This document shows positions 1 through 8,681 of a stretch of DNA of 64,000 nucleotides, piece by piece. The stretch's first letter is position 1. The number at the start of each line of letters is the position of its first letter. The notes beneath the pieces are model-generated. The model was given only the letters and a program-made list of their open reading frames with translations, did no database searches and had not been told where the DNA came from. The position numbers were made by a program, and so were the translations under genes. Origin of the DNA: Nonomuraea endophytica (GTDB lineage: Bacteria; Actinomycetota; Actinomycetes; Streptosporangiales; Streptosporangiaceae); NCBI RefSeq assembly GCF_014203235.1, contig NZ_JACHIN010000010.1:248001-312000 (forward strand). Direction: 5' to 3'.

Positions 1-2
1 GC

Positions 3-581
3 AACCCCAAGGACCACGACCTCGAGGGAATCCGCGCCGCGATCGAGCAGTTCGGCCTCCTCATCGCGGGCGAACTCGACGACCGGACCGGCCGCCTGGT
101 CGTCGGCCACGGCCGGCTCGAAGTCCTTGAGACGATGAAGGCGGAACGCGCGGGCGCGCCCTCCGGGGTGCAACTGGCCGACGATGGCGAGTGGATGGTC
201 CCGATCCTGCGCGGCTGGGAGTCCCGGTCCGACGCCGACGCCGAGGCATACCTGATCGCCAACAACCACCTGTCCGAGAAGGGCGGCTGGCATGAGCAGG
301 GCCTTGCGGACATGCTCGCCTCAATTGCGGCGATCGACGCGCAGCTACTGGCCGCGACGGGCTACAACACCGACGACTTGGCCGACCTCGAAGAGGCGCT
401 GAACGCTGACCGGCCCACATTCGACGAGGACGATGAGCCGCTCCCCGAGCCGGGCGACGCCGACGAGGAAGACCGCCCGACCGTATGGGGCGTGGTCGTC
501 ACCTGCGAAAACGAAGATCAGCAGGTCGAGCTGCTCCAGCGCATGGTCAAGCAGGGATACAAGGTCCGCGCCCTCATGTGA
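3..581 (+). CDS. ParB/sulfiredoxin-fold nuclease-like phage protein, 5' end outside window
   Basis: The frame is open from the window edge, so the true start lies upstream. The visible N-terminal part (NPKDHDLEGI, a Leu/Ile-rich helix, then VVGHGRLEVLETM) has the layout of the ParB/Srx fold, with GHGR in place of the ParB GERR box. The C-terminal 60 residues are acidic (DEDDEPLPEPGDADEEDR). Phage ParB-like proteins are known as DNA-binding or nuclease-like partners of base-modification enzymes. The next plus-strand gene here is an ABC-ATPase/GNAT fusion, which suits such a role, but the function is inferred. The stop at 579-581 overlaps the convergent small gene. Confidence 0.7.
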   Translation, partial: NPKDHDLEGIRAAIEQFGLLIAGELDDRTGRLVVGHGRLEVLETMKAERAGAPSGVQLADDGEWMVPILRGWESRSDADAEAYLIANNHLSEKGGWHEQGLADMLASIAAIDAQLLAATGYNTDDLADLEEALNADRPTFDEDDEPLPEPGDADEEDRPTVWGVVVTCENEDQQVELLQRMVKQGYKVRALM

Positions 582-747
582 CCTTCTCCCGGACCCGCAT
601 CTTCCGCAGCAGCTCGCCCGGCTGATCGCAGTCGATGGTCGGGCAGCGCTCCGGCCAGTCCCAGCCGATCGGGCCGAAGTAGTGGCCGCGGGGGCACCGG
701 CCGTGCAGCTCGAACGGCGCGAATGGGTTCGCTACGGCTTGTTCCAT
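574..747 (-). CDS. small Cys/His-containing protein, 57 aa
   Basis: A minus-strand reading frame of 57 codons starts at ATG 747 behind a GAGGGG element. It encodes GRCPRGHYFGPIGWDW followed by ERCPTIDCDQPGELL. The Cys/His spacing resembles a small zinc ribbon. Third codon positions are almost all G or C, which the overlapping plus-strand frame does not match as well. It lies convergent to the ParB-like gene with an 8-bp overlap, and divergent from the ATPase gene with a 28-bp gap. I do not recognise the family. It could bind metal or nucleic acid. Confidence 0.6.
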   Translation of the reverse strand: MEQAVANPFAPFELHGRCPRGHYFGPIGWDWPERCPTIDCDQPGELLRKMRVREKVT

Positions 748-775
748 CCCTCATCCCCTCGAAAGGCGGTGCGCG

Positions 776-1861
776 GTGCGCGCTGACATCACCCTGTCGT
801 CCCCGGTCCAGCCGTCGGCCCGAGTCCTCCAGCTACAAGGCATGTTCGACGTCGCCATCGAGGAGAAACTGGCCAACTCCTGGGCGATCGAGCTCCCCAT
901 CGAGCAGAAGCCGTGGAACGTCGGACTGATCGTAGGGCCATCCGGCGCGGGCAAGTCTACGATCGCCCGGCACCTATGGCCGGACAAGATCATGGGCGCC
1001 CAGACCTGGACCGACCAGGCCCTCGTGGACGACTTCCCGCAGGGGATGGGCATCAAGGACATCGTCGCGCTTCTCGGTGCGGTTGGCCTGTCCAGCCCGC
1101 CGGCGTGGCTCCGGCCGTACGGCACGCTCTCCAACGGGGAAGCCTTTCGAGCGTCGATCGCCCGCGCGCTGGCCGACACTGACGGCCTGGTCGTCGTCGA
1201 CGAGTTCACGAGCGTCGTGGACCGGCAGGTCGCCAAGGTCGCCAGCCACGCCGTGGCGAAGGCCGTGCGACGTGGGAAGCGTCAGCTCGTGGCCGTGACC
1301 TGCCATTACGACGTGCTCGACTGGTTGCAGCCCGACTGGATGCTCGACGTCGCCACCAGCACCTTCGAGTGGAGGTCGGTTCAACCCCGGCCCGCGCTCC
1401 AGCTCGACGTCCGCGAGGTCGATCGGTCGGCCTGGGAAGTCTTTCGCCGTCATCACTATCTGACCGGCACCCTGCATAAGGCCGCAAGATGCTTCGGCGG
1501 ATTTATCGCCGGAGAATTGGTGGCGTTTACTTCGTACCGACATTTCCCGCACCCGAAGACACGCAATATCAAAATGGCTCATCGGACTGTGGTGTTGCCG
1601 GATTATCAGGGGCTGTCGATTGGCGGCGCTTTGACGGAATGGATGGGGCAACATCTGTACGAGCGCGGCTATCGCCTGCGCGCGGTGCTGTCGCATCCGG
1701 CGCTGATCGCCTACCGCTCCCGGTCGCCGCGCTGGAGGCTGGTCGGGCAGGACAAGAGCCTGCGCACCACCAGCAAGGAGAAGCACCTGCACGCGCACTC
1801 CCTCAACCCGCGGCGGCTGGGCACCGTGTCGTTCGAGTACGCCCCGATCAGCCCCCGGTGA
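776..1861 (+). CDS. ABC-type ATPase fused to a Mom-like GNAT domain
   Basis: The 361-residue protein has two parts. The N-terminal half is an ABC ATPase: Walker A GPSGAGKST at 54-62, signature LSNGE at 118-122, Walker B LVVVDE ending at Glu143, and a switch His near 177. There is no membrane segment, so it is not a transporter. The C-terminal half, from about residue 208, is GNAT-like, with FRRHHYLTGTL near 223-233 and a QGLSIGG acyl-CoA loop near 278-284. The HHY motif and layout recall the phage Mu Mom DNA-modification family; that link is inference. GC content drops around 1490-1640, inside the GNAT part. Start GTG 776 follows a GAAAGG element. The 3' end overlaps the convergent ASCH gene by 14 bp. 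Confidence 0.75.
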   Translation: MRADITLSSPVQPSARVLQLQGMFDVAIEEKLANSWAIELPIEQKPWNVGLIVGPSGAGKSTIARHLWPDKIMGAQTWTDQALVDDFPQGMGIKDIVALLGAVGLSSPPAWLRPYGTLSNGEAFRASIARALADTDGLVVVDEFTSVVDRQVAKVASHAVAKAVRRGKRQLVAVTCHYDVLDWLQPDWMLDVATSTFEWRSVQPRPALQLDVREVDRSAWEVFRRHHYLTGTLHKAARCFGGFIAGELVAFTSYRHFPHPKTRNIKMAHRTVVLPDYQGLSIGGALTEWMGQHLYERGYRLRAVLSHPALIAYRSRSPRWRLVGQDKSLRTTSKEKHLHAHSLNPRRLGTVSFEYAPISPR

Positions 1862-2312
1862 CCGCGAGGTCCCGCACCTTCGACCAGCCCGTCAGTCCGG
1901 GCGCGTCCACGTCGGTGAAGCCGCGCCGCCAGTCGAGCGGCGGCGCGAACAGCCCGAGCTTGCCGCTGACCTCGACGAACCGGGTCGCGGGCTGGGCGCC
2001 GGACAGGACCCAGTTCCACTGGTAGGGATTGGCCCACGCCGAGTCGTGCTCGCGCACGATGTCGTTGAGCTCGACCGACCCCAGAATCACGCCGAACTGG
2101 AGCAGCTCCTCCGGGAGCGTCACCCCGAGTTCGGCCACCCGAGCCCAGCCGCGGGAGTCTTCCTTCTGGCCGGCATGGATGAGCAGCTCACCGCGGTAGC
2201 GGGTGTCCCATGAGCGGTTCTCGACGTCCTTCAGGCCGGCGACGATCAGCGCCGCCCAGGGCTGCTTAATGGTAATCGCTTTAATCATTCGCATTATCGC
2301 AGGATAGCTCAC
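1848..2312 (-). CDS. ASCH-domain (PUA-like) protein
   Basis: The 154-residue product begins with the ASCH hallmark IKQPWAALIVAGLKDVENRS and continues with YRGELLIHAG, the RNA/nucleotide-binding strand typical of this PUA-like superfamily. ASCH proteins bind RNA or modified nucleosides; some are amidohydrolases for acetylated cytidine. The usual family start (M-x-A-I-T-I-K-Q-P-W) suggests that ATG 2294 or 2288 may be used rather than GTG 2312. The gene is antisense to the prophage late genes and divergent from terS, with a 54-bp gap. Its phage role is unknown. RNA modification or nucleotide sanitation are possibilities. Confidence 0.8.
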   Translation of the reverse strand: MSYPAIMRMIKAITIKQPWAALIVAGLKDVENRSWDTRYRGELLIHAGQKEDSRGWARVAELGVTLPEELLQFGVILGSVELNDIVREHDSAWANPYQWNWVLSGAQPATRFVEVSGKLGLFAPPLDWRRGFTDVDAPGLTGWSKVRDLAVTGG

Positions 2313-2366
2313 CGGTAAGCGAATTAGACGCAGACCAACCTTGACATTTTTAGGGGGTGCTGCTCA

Positions 2367-2864
2367 ATGAGTGTTCCCCTTGCAAAGCGAGTTGAGGTCG
2401 CTGAGCGGCGAGCGAAAATCGTTCAGATGCGTCTGGCTGGAATGAGCCATGACGCCATCGCACGGCAGCTCGGCATCAAGGGCGGTGCCCGCGCAGTGTC
2501 CAAGGACATGACGCGCGCGCTGGCCTCCGCGGCGAAGGCGCAGCAGGAGTCGTCGGAGCAGCTGCTCGACATCGAGATCAAGCGGCTGGACCGGCTGATG
2601 CAGGCCCTCTGGCCGAAGGCCCTCGACGGCGACGTCAAGGCCGTCGAGGCGTGCGAGAAGCTCATCACCCGCCGCAGCTACCTGCTCGGCCTGGACCAGA
2701 TGAACCGCAACGGCGCCCAGGACGGCGACGTCCTGTCTCTGCTCGGGTCGCTGTTCGACTCGCTGCGCGGCCGTCACACCCCGGACGAGGTCGTCGAGGC
2801 CCACGTGGTCGGCGAGATCGAGTCCGGTGACGAGGATGACCTGGACGACGAGGACGACGGGTGA
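2367..2864 (+). CDS. terminase small subunit
   Basis: This 165-residue protein directly precedes the large terminase gene and overlaps it by 4 bp (GTGA). An N-terminal helix-turn-helix (about residues 13-45, MRLAGMSHDAIARQLGIK) would bind the packaging site. The centre (about 60-110) is helical, as expected for oligomerisation. The tail is very acidic (GDEDDLDDEDDG). Size and arrangement fit small terminase subunits of siphoviruses. ATG 2367 lies 7 nt behind AGGGGGTG. Confidence 0.85.
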   Translation: MSVPLAKRVEVAERRAKIVQMRLAGMSHDAIARQLGIKGGARAVSKDMTRALASAAKAQQESSEQLLDIEIKRLDRLMQALWPKALDGDVKAVEACEKLITRRSYLLGLDQMNRNGAQDGDVLSLLGSLFDSLRGRHTPDEVVEAHVVGEIESGDEDDLDDEDDG

Positions 2865-4147
2865 GTCTGGGTCTGGTCCGGCTGTCGCCCAAGCAGGAGC
2901 AGTCCATCGCGGAGTCCACCGCGCGCATCAACATCTGGACGGGCGCGGTCAGGTCGGGCAAGACCATCGCATCGCTACTCAGGTGGCTGATGTACGTCTC
3001 CCGTGCGCCGCGCGGAGGCAGTTTGGTGATCGTCGGCAAGACGAGCGACACGATCAGCCGGAACGTCTTCGAGCCGTTGATGGACCCTGCGCTGACCGGG
3101 CCGGTGGCGCGCAGAGTGTTCTACAACCGGGGCGCGCCGACCGCGAACATCTTGGGCCGCCGGATCGAGATCATCAGCGCGAACGATGTCAGGGCCGAGT
3201 CCCGCCTGCGAGGCATGACCTGTGCGGGCGCGTACGTGGACGAGGCCACCTTGATCCCGGAAGCTTTCTGGGACCAGCTCCTCGCCCGCTGCTCGGTACC
3301 CGGCTCCAAGATCTTTTGCACGACCAACCCCGACGCTCCGAACCATTGGCTTCGCAAGCGTTTTCTCCTGCGGAGTCACGAGCTGGACCTGCGGTGGTGG
3401 CAGTTCCAACTCGACGACAACCACAGCTTGGACCCCGTCTACGTCACCAACCTCAAGGCCGAGTACACCGGGCTCTGGTACCGCCGGTACGTGCTCGGCG
3501 AGTGGTGCATGGCCGAGGGCGCGATCTATGACATGTGGGATCCGGATCGGCACATCGTCGACCACATCCCGCTCATGGAGCGCTGGCTGTCGGTGGGCGT
3601 CGACTACGGCACGGTCAATCCTTTCGCGGCGCTGCTCATCGGTGTCTCGACCCCGGACAAGGTGGGCCAGCGGCGCCTCTACCTGGCCTCCGAACTGCGG
3701 TGGGACTCCCGCGTCGAACGCCAGCAGCTGACCGACGCCGAGTACTCATCCCGGCTTCAGGAATGGCTCGACGGCATGCCGGACTCCTACGGTCCCGGAA
3801 CCCGAGGAGTGCGGCCGGAGTGGCTGATCGTCGACCCGTCCGCCGCCTCCTTCATCACGCAGCTGCACCGTGACGGGCTCCTGCCGATGATGGGCGACAA
3901 CTCCGTCCTGGACGGTATCCGCACGGTCAGCAACCTCATCGCCGCCGACCACCTGCGGGTGCACCGCTCCTGCGCAGGTTTCCTCGGCGAAGTCGGCTCC
4001 TACAGCTGGGACGAGAAGAAGGCCGAACGCGGCGACGACGCACCCATCAAGCTCGACGACCACTCCTTGGACGCCGCCCGGTACGGCTTGCACACCACGC
4101 AGGCAGCATGGGCGCAGCTGCTGGAGCCCGTCCCCAACTACAAGTAG
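2861..4147 (+). CDS. terminase large subunit
   Basis: The packaging ATPase/nuclease is 428 residues. The ATPase has Walker A GAVRSGKT at 28-35, Walker B ending Asp127-Glu128, and coupling motif TTNPD at 154-158. The C-terminal RNase H-like nuclease has its first catalytic Asp at 248 (VGVDYG) and a late acidic site in DDHSLDAARYG near 410. This matches PBSX/P22-type large terminases of the usual length. The GTG start is translationally coupled to terS. One copy of the prophage palindrome family lies inside the gene at 3352-3373. Confidence 0.95.
   Translation: MSLGLVRLSPKQEQSIAESTARINIWTGAVRSGKTIASLLRWLMYVSRAPRGGSLVIVGKTSDTISRNVFEPLMDPALTGPVARRVFYNRGAPTANILGRRIEIISANDVRAESRLRGMTCAGAYVDEATLIPEAFWDQLLARCSVPGSKIFCTTNPDAPNHWLRKRFLLRSHELDLRWWQFQLDDNHSLDPVYVTNLKAEYTGLWYRRYVLGEWCMAEGAIYDMWDPDRHIVDHIPLMERWLSVGVDYGTVNPFAALLIGVSTPDKVGQRRLYLASELRWDSRVERQQLTDAEYSSRLQEWLDGMPDSYGPGTRGVRPEWLIVDPSAASFITQLHRDGLLPMMGDNSVLDGIRTVSNLIAADHLRVHRSCAGFLGEVGSYSWDEKKAERGDDAPIKLDDHSLDAARYGLHTTQAAWAQLLEPVPNYK
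3352..3373. repeat. degenerate copy of the 22-bp prophage palindrome
   Basis: The left arm TCGCAAGCGT is followed by TT and TCTCCTGCGG. It matches 15 of 20 arm positions of the consensus defined by the perfect copy at 11483-11504. It lies in terL over codons CGC AAG CGT TTT. Being partly explained by an Arg-Lys-Arg stretch, it is a weaker member of the set. Confidence 0.35.
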
Positions 4148-4150
4148 ACG

Positions 4151-4180
4151 CCCGCCCAGAGTCTCGCGGCCCTGGGCGGG
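4151..4180. terminator. hairpin after terL
   Basis: CCCGCCCAG at 4151-4159 pairs perfectly with CTGGGCGGG at 4172-4180 across a 12-nt loop, 3 bp after the terL stop. No U-tract follows. It could be an intrinsic terminator of weak type or an mRNA 3'-end stabiliser. A second inverted pair, TGCCTGG at 4226 and CCAGGCA at 4261, lies in the same 156-bp gap. Confidence 0.4.
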
Positions 4181-4303
4181 ATTGCTCCGCCGGACCCTTC
4201 CCAGTCCGCGCGTCGAGCCGCCGGGTGCCTGGCCGCGTGCTGTTGAGGGGCAGCGCGCGACCAGGCATCCACCATCACCGCACACATCAAGGAGAGGGCC
4301 CGC

Positions 4304-4774
4304 GTGGCTGACTTCACCTTCAATATCGCCAAGGGCCGCGTGGTCGAGTTCTACCGGCAGATCAAAGCGAACACTCCCAGCGGATCGGCACTAGTCATGG
4401 TGGTCATCGCCGCCGCCGCCATCGAGGCAGACGGCCTGATGAACAATCGCACCACCCTCGCCGACGTGCTGTCGGCCTCCACTGAGGCGTCCAACGCCGG
4501 ATACGAGCGAAAGTCGCTGCTGGCCGCGGACTTGGCTGAGGTCACAGTTGACAACGCCAATGACCGGGTTGACCTCGACATCCCCGACCAGACGTACATC
4601 AACGTCCAGGCAGCCGGCGGCGCCTGGGGCAAGATCCTCATCTGCCACAGGCCGGGCTCGGTCGTCCCCGATTCCCAGATCATCCCGCTGACTGCGCACG
4701 ACTTCCCCATGAACCCGGACGGCGCCAACATCGTGGTGCAGACCGACGCCATCGGCTTCTACCGCGCCACCTGA
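4304..4774 (+). CDS. phage structural protein, unknown role
   Basis: A 156-residue protein starts at GTG 4304 behind AAGGAGAGG. It begins MADFTFNIAKGRVVEFY, contains a long alternating hydrophobic segment (ALVMVVIAAAAIEADGLM) and ends in beta-strand-rich sequence. I recall similar proteins from actinophages next to tail or adhesin genes, with no assigned function. Its position between terL and portal, directly before the large jelly-roll protein, suggests that the two work together in the virion. That is inference. Confidence 0.65.
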   Translation: MADFTFNIAKGRVVEFYRQIKANTPSGSALVMVVIAAAAIEADGLMNNRTTLADVLSASTEASNAGYERKSLLAADLAEVTVDNANDRVDLDIPDQTYINVQAAGGAWGKILICHRPGSVVPDSQIIPLTAHDFPMNPDGANIVVQTDAIGFYRAT

Positions 4775-4781
4775 CGGCGTC

Positions 4782-6752
4782 ATGGTCTTCGTCACTGAGA
4801 ACTTTGAGGACGACACCCTCGACCTCGCCATCACCGGCACGTGGACCAGGACAAACGCCACAGCGGGGACCGGCTCTTGGTCGATGCGCAGTGCGCCCAT
4901 CGACCACAACCAGATGACCGAGATGGTCGTCCAGGTCCCGGCTGGCGCCACGCACCTATCGTTCAAGATCCGCTTGTCGACTGAGGGCGGCGCCTACGAC
5001 CCGTTCGAGCTCTACGGAATCGATGCGGTCGGTTCATACGTCCTGCTCGATGAGGCGTGGGGCGTGCTCGACTGGTACACGTGGCTCACTGCCGTTCCCG
5101 TCGACTCGTACACCGCAGTCGCCTTCCGCTACTCGAGGGACAGCAGCGACGGCGGGGGCGAAAACGCCGTCTTCGTCGACGACATTGTCTTCTTCACCGC
5201 CGCGCCTTCACCACCTGCGGCCGTGGCCAACAACTTCAATCACGGCGTAGCAGGCCAACCCCTCACCCCGGACAGCTCCGGCGGCGAGAACGGCCTCCCC
5301 TTCTCTGTATCCGGAAACGTCCACTACACCGACGAGGCTCCCCGCCTGCCCGGCGGGCTTGCGGCGGTCAACCCCGGCCCCGACCTCTCGGCGACCTTCT
5401 CCTGGGCTGACCCGCCTGGGATGAGCAGCAGCAACGCGTTCTACGTGCGGGCCTACTGGTACCGCGCTGAAGACGTCGACACAAGCTCGTCCGTGTTCAC
5501 CCTGTACGGCCCGACCATCTGGTTCCTCGACCTCTGGGCCAGCGGCGGCAGCCTGTACCTGGATGTCCGTGCCTCACGCTTGACGGTGGGCGAGGCTCCT
5601 GCCGGGCAGTGGATCCGCATCGAACTGGCACTCCTGCTCGACTCCCCGGGTGTCGGCCACGCCGAAGCCTGGGTCTACTACCAGCACGACGCCACAGTTC
5701 CCGACGTGCATGTCACCAGCGGGACTATCACCTTCGAGGACCCGCGTCCCAACCAATACTCCTTCTACGTCAAGCGCGACAGCTTGGGCAAACACTGGCT
5801 CCTCGACGACATCGCCGTTGGGTCGGTCAAACTGGGCCCGGTCGGGCCGCCCGCCACCGAAGCCATCGCCGCGGTGGTCGCGTCGGACACGTCGCAACCC
5901 CTTCCTCGGCTCGCGAAGGGCGACATCGGGTCCGCCAGCGGCGCCGAGGTCGCGCAGTCGTTGCACGGCGCTAGGCAGCGTCTGCTGCCAGCCTCGACCG
6001 ATGCTGCCGCAGCGCGGATGCTGCACGGAAGCAAGGGCTGGCGGCTCGCCGCCGCTAGGAACCTGGACCACGCCCGCCCGTTGCACGCAACGAAGATCTT
6101 CACACTGGGCACGGTCGTCGAGGTCAATGAAGGACGGCGCCTGTTCGCTGACATCAGCCTCGGGCTGGCCCACGATCAATCCCGAGCCTTGCCGCTCGTC
6201 CCCAGACGGGTGAAGACGCTCCATCCCGCCGTGCATGCCGATGCTGCTCAACCGCTCCCACTGGGACGCGGACGCGCCCCCGGCCAAACGGTGACCAACG
6301 ACATCGCCACAAGGTTGCGCTGGACCAAGACCCAGACCGTCGGGTTCGTGCTCGACCGGAGCCTGCCGGGCGTCTTTTCGCCCTTCCTTCCGCCACTCGC
6401 GGTTGACCTACCTCACCGTCTGTGGGGCGTGAGCGCGCCTGAGCTGCTGAGAGGAGTCGTTGTGGACCCCATCTCGTCACTATCGCTGGAGTACGTGCGC
6501 GTCTTCGTCAAGCACGCTCGCGGAACCGAACCCGTGGAGATCGCCTTCACCACACCCGGCGTCGAGCCAGGGCCTGCGGACTGGAAGACCGCCAGTTGGG
6601 CCGAGACGAAGAATAGAGGTGCGATCGCACACATCCTCGTCGGCCCGAACGGCACCGTGACGCTGGCGGACGGCACCTACCAGGTATGGGTGCGCACTGT
6701 CCGGCAGGACGAGCGGCCCGTGCTTCCCAGCGGTCTCATCCCCATCATTTGA
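4782..6752 (+). CDS. large virion/adhesin-type protein with jelly-roll domains and degenerate repeats
   Basis: The protein has 656 residues. The first 140 form a beta-rich jelly-roll or carbohydrate-binding-like domain (ENFEDDTLDL start, VDDIVFF end). A second concanavalin-like region covers about residues 150-350 and ends LLDDIAVGSV. About residues 360-520 carry about eight diverged repeats of roughly 20 residues centred on ARxLHxx or AxPLxx. The end (570-656) looks like a small fibronectin-like domain. The composition suggests a cell-surface-binding virion protein or minor tail fibre. The location between terminase and portal is unusual for an adhesin. It lies 7 bp after the previous stop. 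Confidence 0.6.
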   Translation: MVFVTENFEDDTLDLAITGTWTRTNATAGTGSWSMRSAPIDHNQMTEMVVQVPAGATHLSFKIRLSTEGGAYDPFELYGIDAVGSYVLLDEAWGVLDWYTWLTAVPVDSYTAVAFRYSRDSSDGGGENAVFVDDIVFFTAAPSPPAAVANNFNHGVAGQPLTPDSSGGENGLPFSVSGNVHYTDEAPRLPGGLAAVNPGPDLSATFSWADPPGMSSSNAFYVRAYWYRAEDVDTSSSVFTLYGPTIWFLDLWASGGSLYLDVRASRLTVGEAPAGQWIRIELALLLDSPGVGHAEAWVYYQHDATVPDVHVTSGTITFEDPRPNQYSFYVKRDSLGKHWLLDDIAVGSVKLGPVGPPATEAIAAVVASDTSQPLPRLAKGDIGSASGAEVAQSLHGARQRLLPASTDAAAARMLHGSKGWRLAAARNLDHARPLHATKIFTLGTVVEVNEGRRLFADISLGLAHDQSRALPLVPRRVKTLHPAVHADAAQPLPLGRGRAPGQTVTNDIATRLRWTKTQTVGFVLDRSLPGVFSPFLPPLAVDLPHRLWGVSAPELLRGVVVDPISSLSLEYVRVFVKHARGTEPVEIAFTTPGVEPGPADWKTASWAETKNRGAIAHILVGPNGTVTLADGTYQVWVRTVRQDERPVLPSGLIPII

Positions 6753-6765
6753 CTGGAGTCCACTC

Positions 6766-7026
6766 ATGTACGCGACGCCGAGCATTGGCCGCATCGTCCA
6801 CTACGTTTCCTACGGCACGCCGGGGGGTGAGTACACCTCCCAGTGCCGGGCCGCACAGATCACGGAGGTCGCGCCCGACGGGAACACCGTGGGCCTGGCC
6901 GTCATAAGCCCCACGGGCCTGTTCTTCCACTCCCTCGCGCAAGGCGGCTGCGAGCACCACGAGACGTACGGCGTGAACCCGCCCGCCCGCCGCGGCGGCA
7001 CCTGGCACTGGCCTGAGCAGGTCTGA
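6766..7026 (+). CDS. small conserved phage protein
   Basis: The 86-residue product starts at ATG 6766 behind GGAGTCC. It begins RIVHYVSYG and ends RGGTWHWPEQV. I remember this GGTWHWP-type ending in many actinophage small proteins of unknown function. There is no signal peptide or membrane segment. Its place just ahead of the portal gene fits a late gene. Confidence 0.65.
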   Translation: MYATPSIGRIVHYVSYGTPGGEYTSQCRAAQITEVAPDGNTVGLAVISPTGLFFHSLAQGGCEHHETYGVNPPARRGGTWHWPEQV

Positions 7027-7083
7027 CCCGCAGCCTGATCCCCTTTCCCATCTCGTAGCACGAGCTCTACCGGCTCGCCATTC

Positions 7084-7105
7084 CCGCAAGCGGTTCAGCT
7101 TGCAA
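7084..7105. repeat. 22-bp prophage palindrome, copy upstream of portal
   Basis: The arm CCGCAAGCGG is followed by TT and CAGCTTGCAA, matching 17 of 20 arm positions. It sits in the 90-bp gap before the portal gene, directly upstream of its AAGGGAGG ribosome-binding site. An RNA hairpin here could modulate portal translation, and a protein bound here could block transcription. Confidence 0.7.
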
Positions 7106-7113
7106 GAAGGGAG

Positions 7114-8681
7114 GTGGCGGTGCCGCTTCCCGACCGTGATATGGAATGGCCCCCGCCCCACACACGGCAAGAGAACAAGCTCTACGCCCAGTGGGGGGCC
7201 TGGTACTCAGGCGACCCCGACCGGCTGTCACAGGTGTACGGCGCGGGCGTGACACCGGGCCTCGGCCTGGATCTGAAGGGCTGGGACCGGCCGCTCCAAT
7301 ACGCCGGCGGCGTCGTCGGTCGCGTGGCCCGCTGGTTCTGGGGCTCGCCGATTCCGGCTGGCCAGTCGCGCAGCACGAAGCTGCACGTGCCGATCGCCGC
7401 CGACATCAGCGCGACCAGCGCCGACCTGCTGTTCTCCGAGCCGCCCACTCTCCGCGTCCCGGGCAAGAAGGGCCAGTCGCGCCTAGACCGGATCCTCGCT
7501 GACGGCGGCGTCTACAGCATGCTGCTGGAGTCCGCCGAGATCGGCTCCGCGTACGGCGGCGTCTACCTGCGCGTCGGCTGGAACAGCGAGATCGCCGACT
7601 ACCCCATCCTCGACCTGGTCCCCGCCGATGCGGCGGTGCCGGAGTTCGCCAACAACAGGCTCCGCGCGGTGACCTTCTGGAAGGTCGTTCATGAGGAGGA
7701 GAAGGCGGTCTGGCGGCACTTGGAACGCCACGAGACCGGCCGGATCTACCACGGGCTGTACCGCGGTGACCGTGAGCGGCTCGGCATGCAGGTGCCTCTG
7801 GAGGATCACCCCGAGACCGCCGGATTCGCGGAGATCGTAGACGCCGAGGGCGGCCTGGACACCGGCTACGACAAGGCTTGCTCACCTACTACGTGCCGAA
7901 CATCAAGCCTCACCGGCTGCTGCGCGGCACTTCGCTCGGCCGCAGCGACTACAGCGGCGTCGAGCCGCTCATGGACGCGCTGGACGAGACCTACACGTCC
8001 TGGATGCGGGACCTGCGGCTCGGAAAGGGCCGGATCATCGTGCCGGAGGTCTACCTGGCCAACACCGGTCGCGGCCGGGGGTCGACGTGGGATCCGGACC
8101 GCGAGGTGTACTCCGGCCTGGGCATGATGCCGCCCGCCAATGGCGGGCCCAGCATGATCACGATCTCCCAGTTCGACATTCGCGTCGCCGAGCACAAGGA
8201 GACCGCTCGCACCCTGCTGGCGCAGATTCTGCGCGGCGCGGGCTACTCGGTGCAATCCTTCGGCGAGGCGGGCGACGGCCAGGCGGCCACAGCGACGGAG
8301 ATCCACTCCCGTGAGCGCAAGTCGTTCGTCACCCGTGGCAAGAAGCTGAACTACTGGACGCCCGCCCTGGCGTGGCTCGCCGAGGCTCTCCTGTCGATCG
8401 ACCTGGCCGTGTTCGGCACGAAGGTCGTCGCGGAGAAGGCCACCATCGAGTGGCCAGACGGGGTCATGCCCGATCCGGAGAGCCTGAGCCGGACGCTGGA
8501 CATGCTCAACCGGGCCCAGTCCGCCAGCCTCGACACCCGTGTCCGGATGCTCCACCCCGACTGGGACGACACCCAGGTCAAGGCCGAGGTGCGGCGCCTG
8601 CGCGACGAACTCGGGCTGAACCTGCCGGACCCGGCCGAGCTGGACGAGACGTACGTCCCGGGCGATGGCGACGACGACTAG
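7114..8681 (+). pseudogene. portal protein, disrupted by a single-base frameshift
   Basis: Two reading frames together make one SPP1 gp6-like portal of about 520 residues. The first runs from GTG 7114 (or the better spaced GTG 7120) to about 7875, and is characterised by LHVPIAADISATSADLLFSE. The second continues from 7875 to 8681 (LLTYYVPNIKPHRLLRG, then ATATEIHSRERKSF). The join lies at GACAAGGCTTG. One extra G (AAGGG) would restore a continuous frame, so one base is missing. No slippery heptamer is present, so programmed frameshifting is unlikely. Either the prophage portal is dead or this is an assembly error. The end overlaps the MuF gene by 17 bp. Confidence 0.85.

Noticed and set aside
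2341-2366. TTGACA as a -35 box for terS
   Set aside because: A matching -10 would fall on the start codon, and terS expression is more likely from an upstream late promoter.
7114-8681. Programmed ribosomal frameshift in the portal gene
   Set aside because: There is no slippery heptamer or known precedent, and adding one G restores a normal portal. Mutation or error is simpler.
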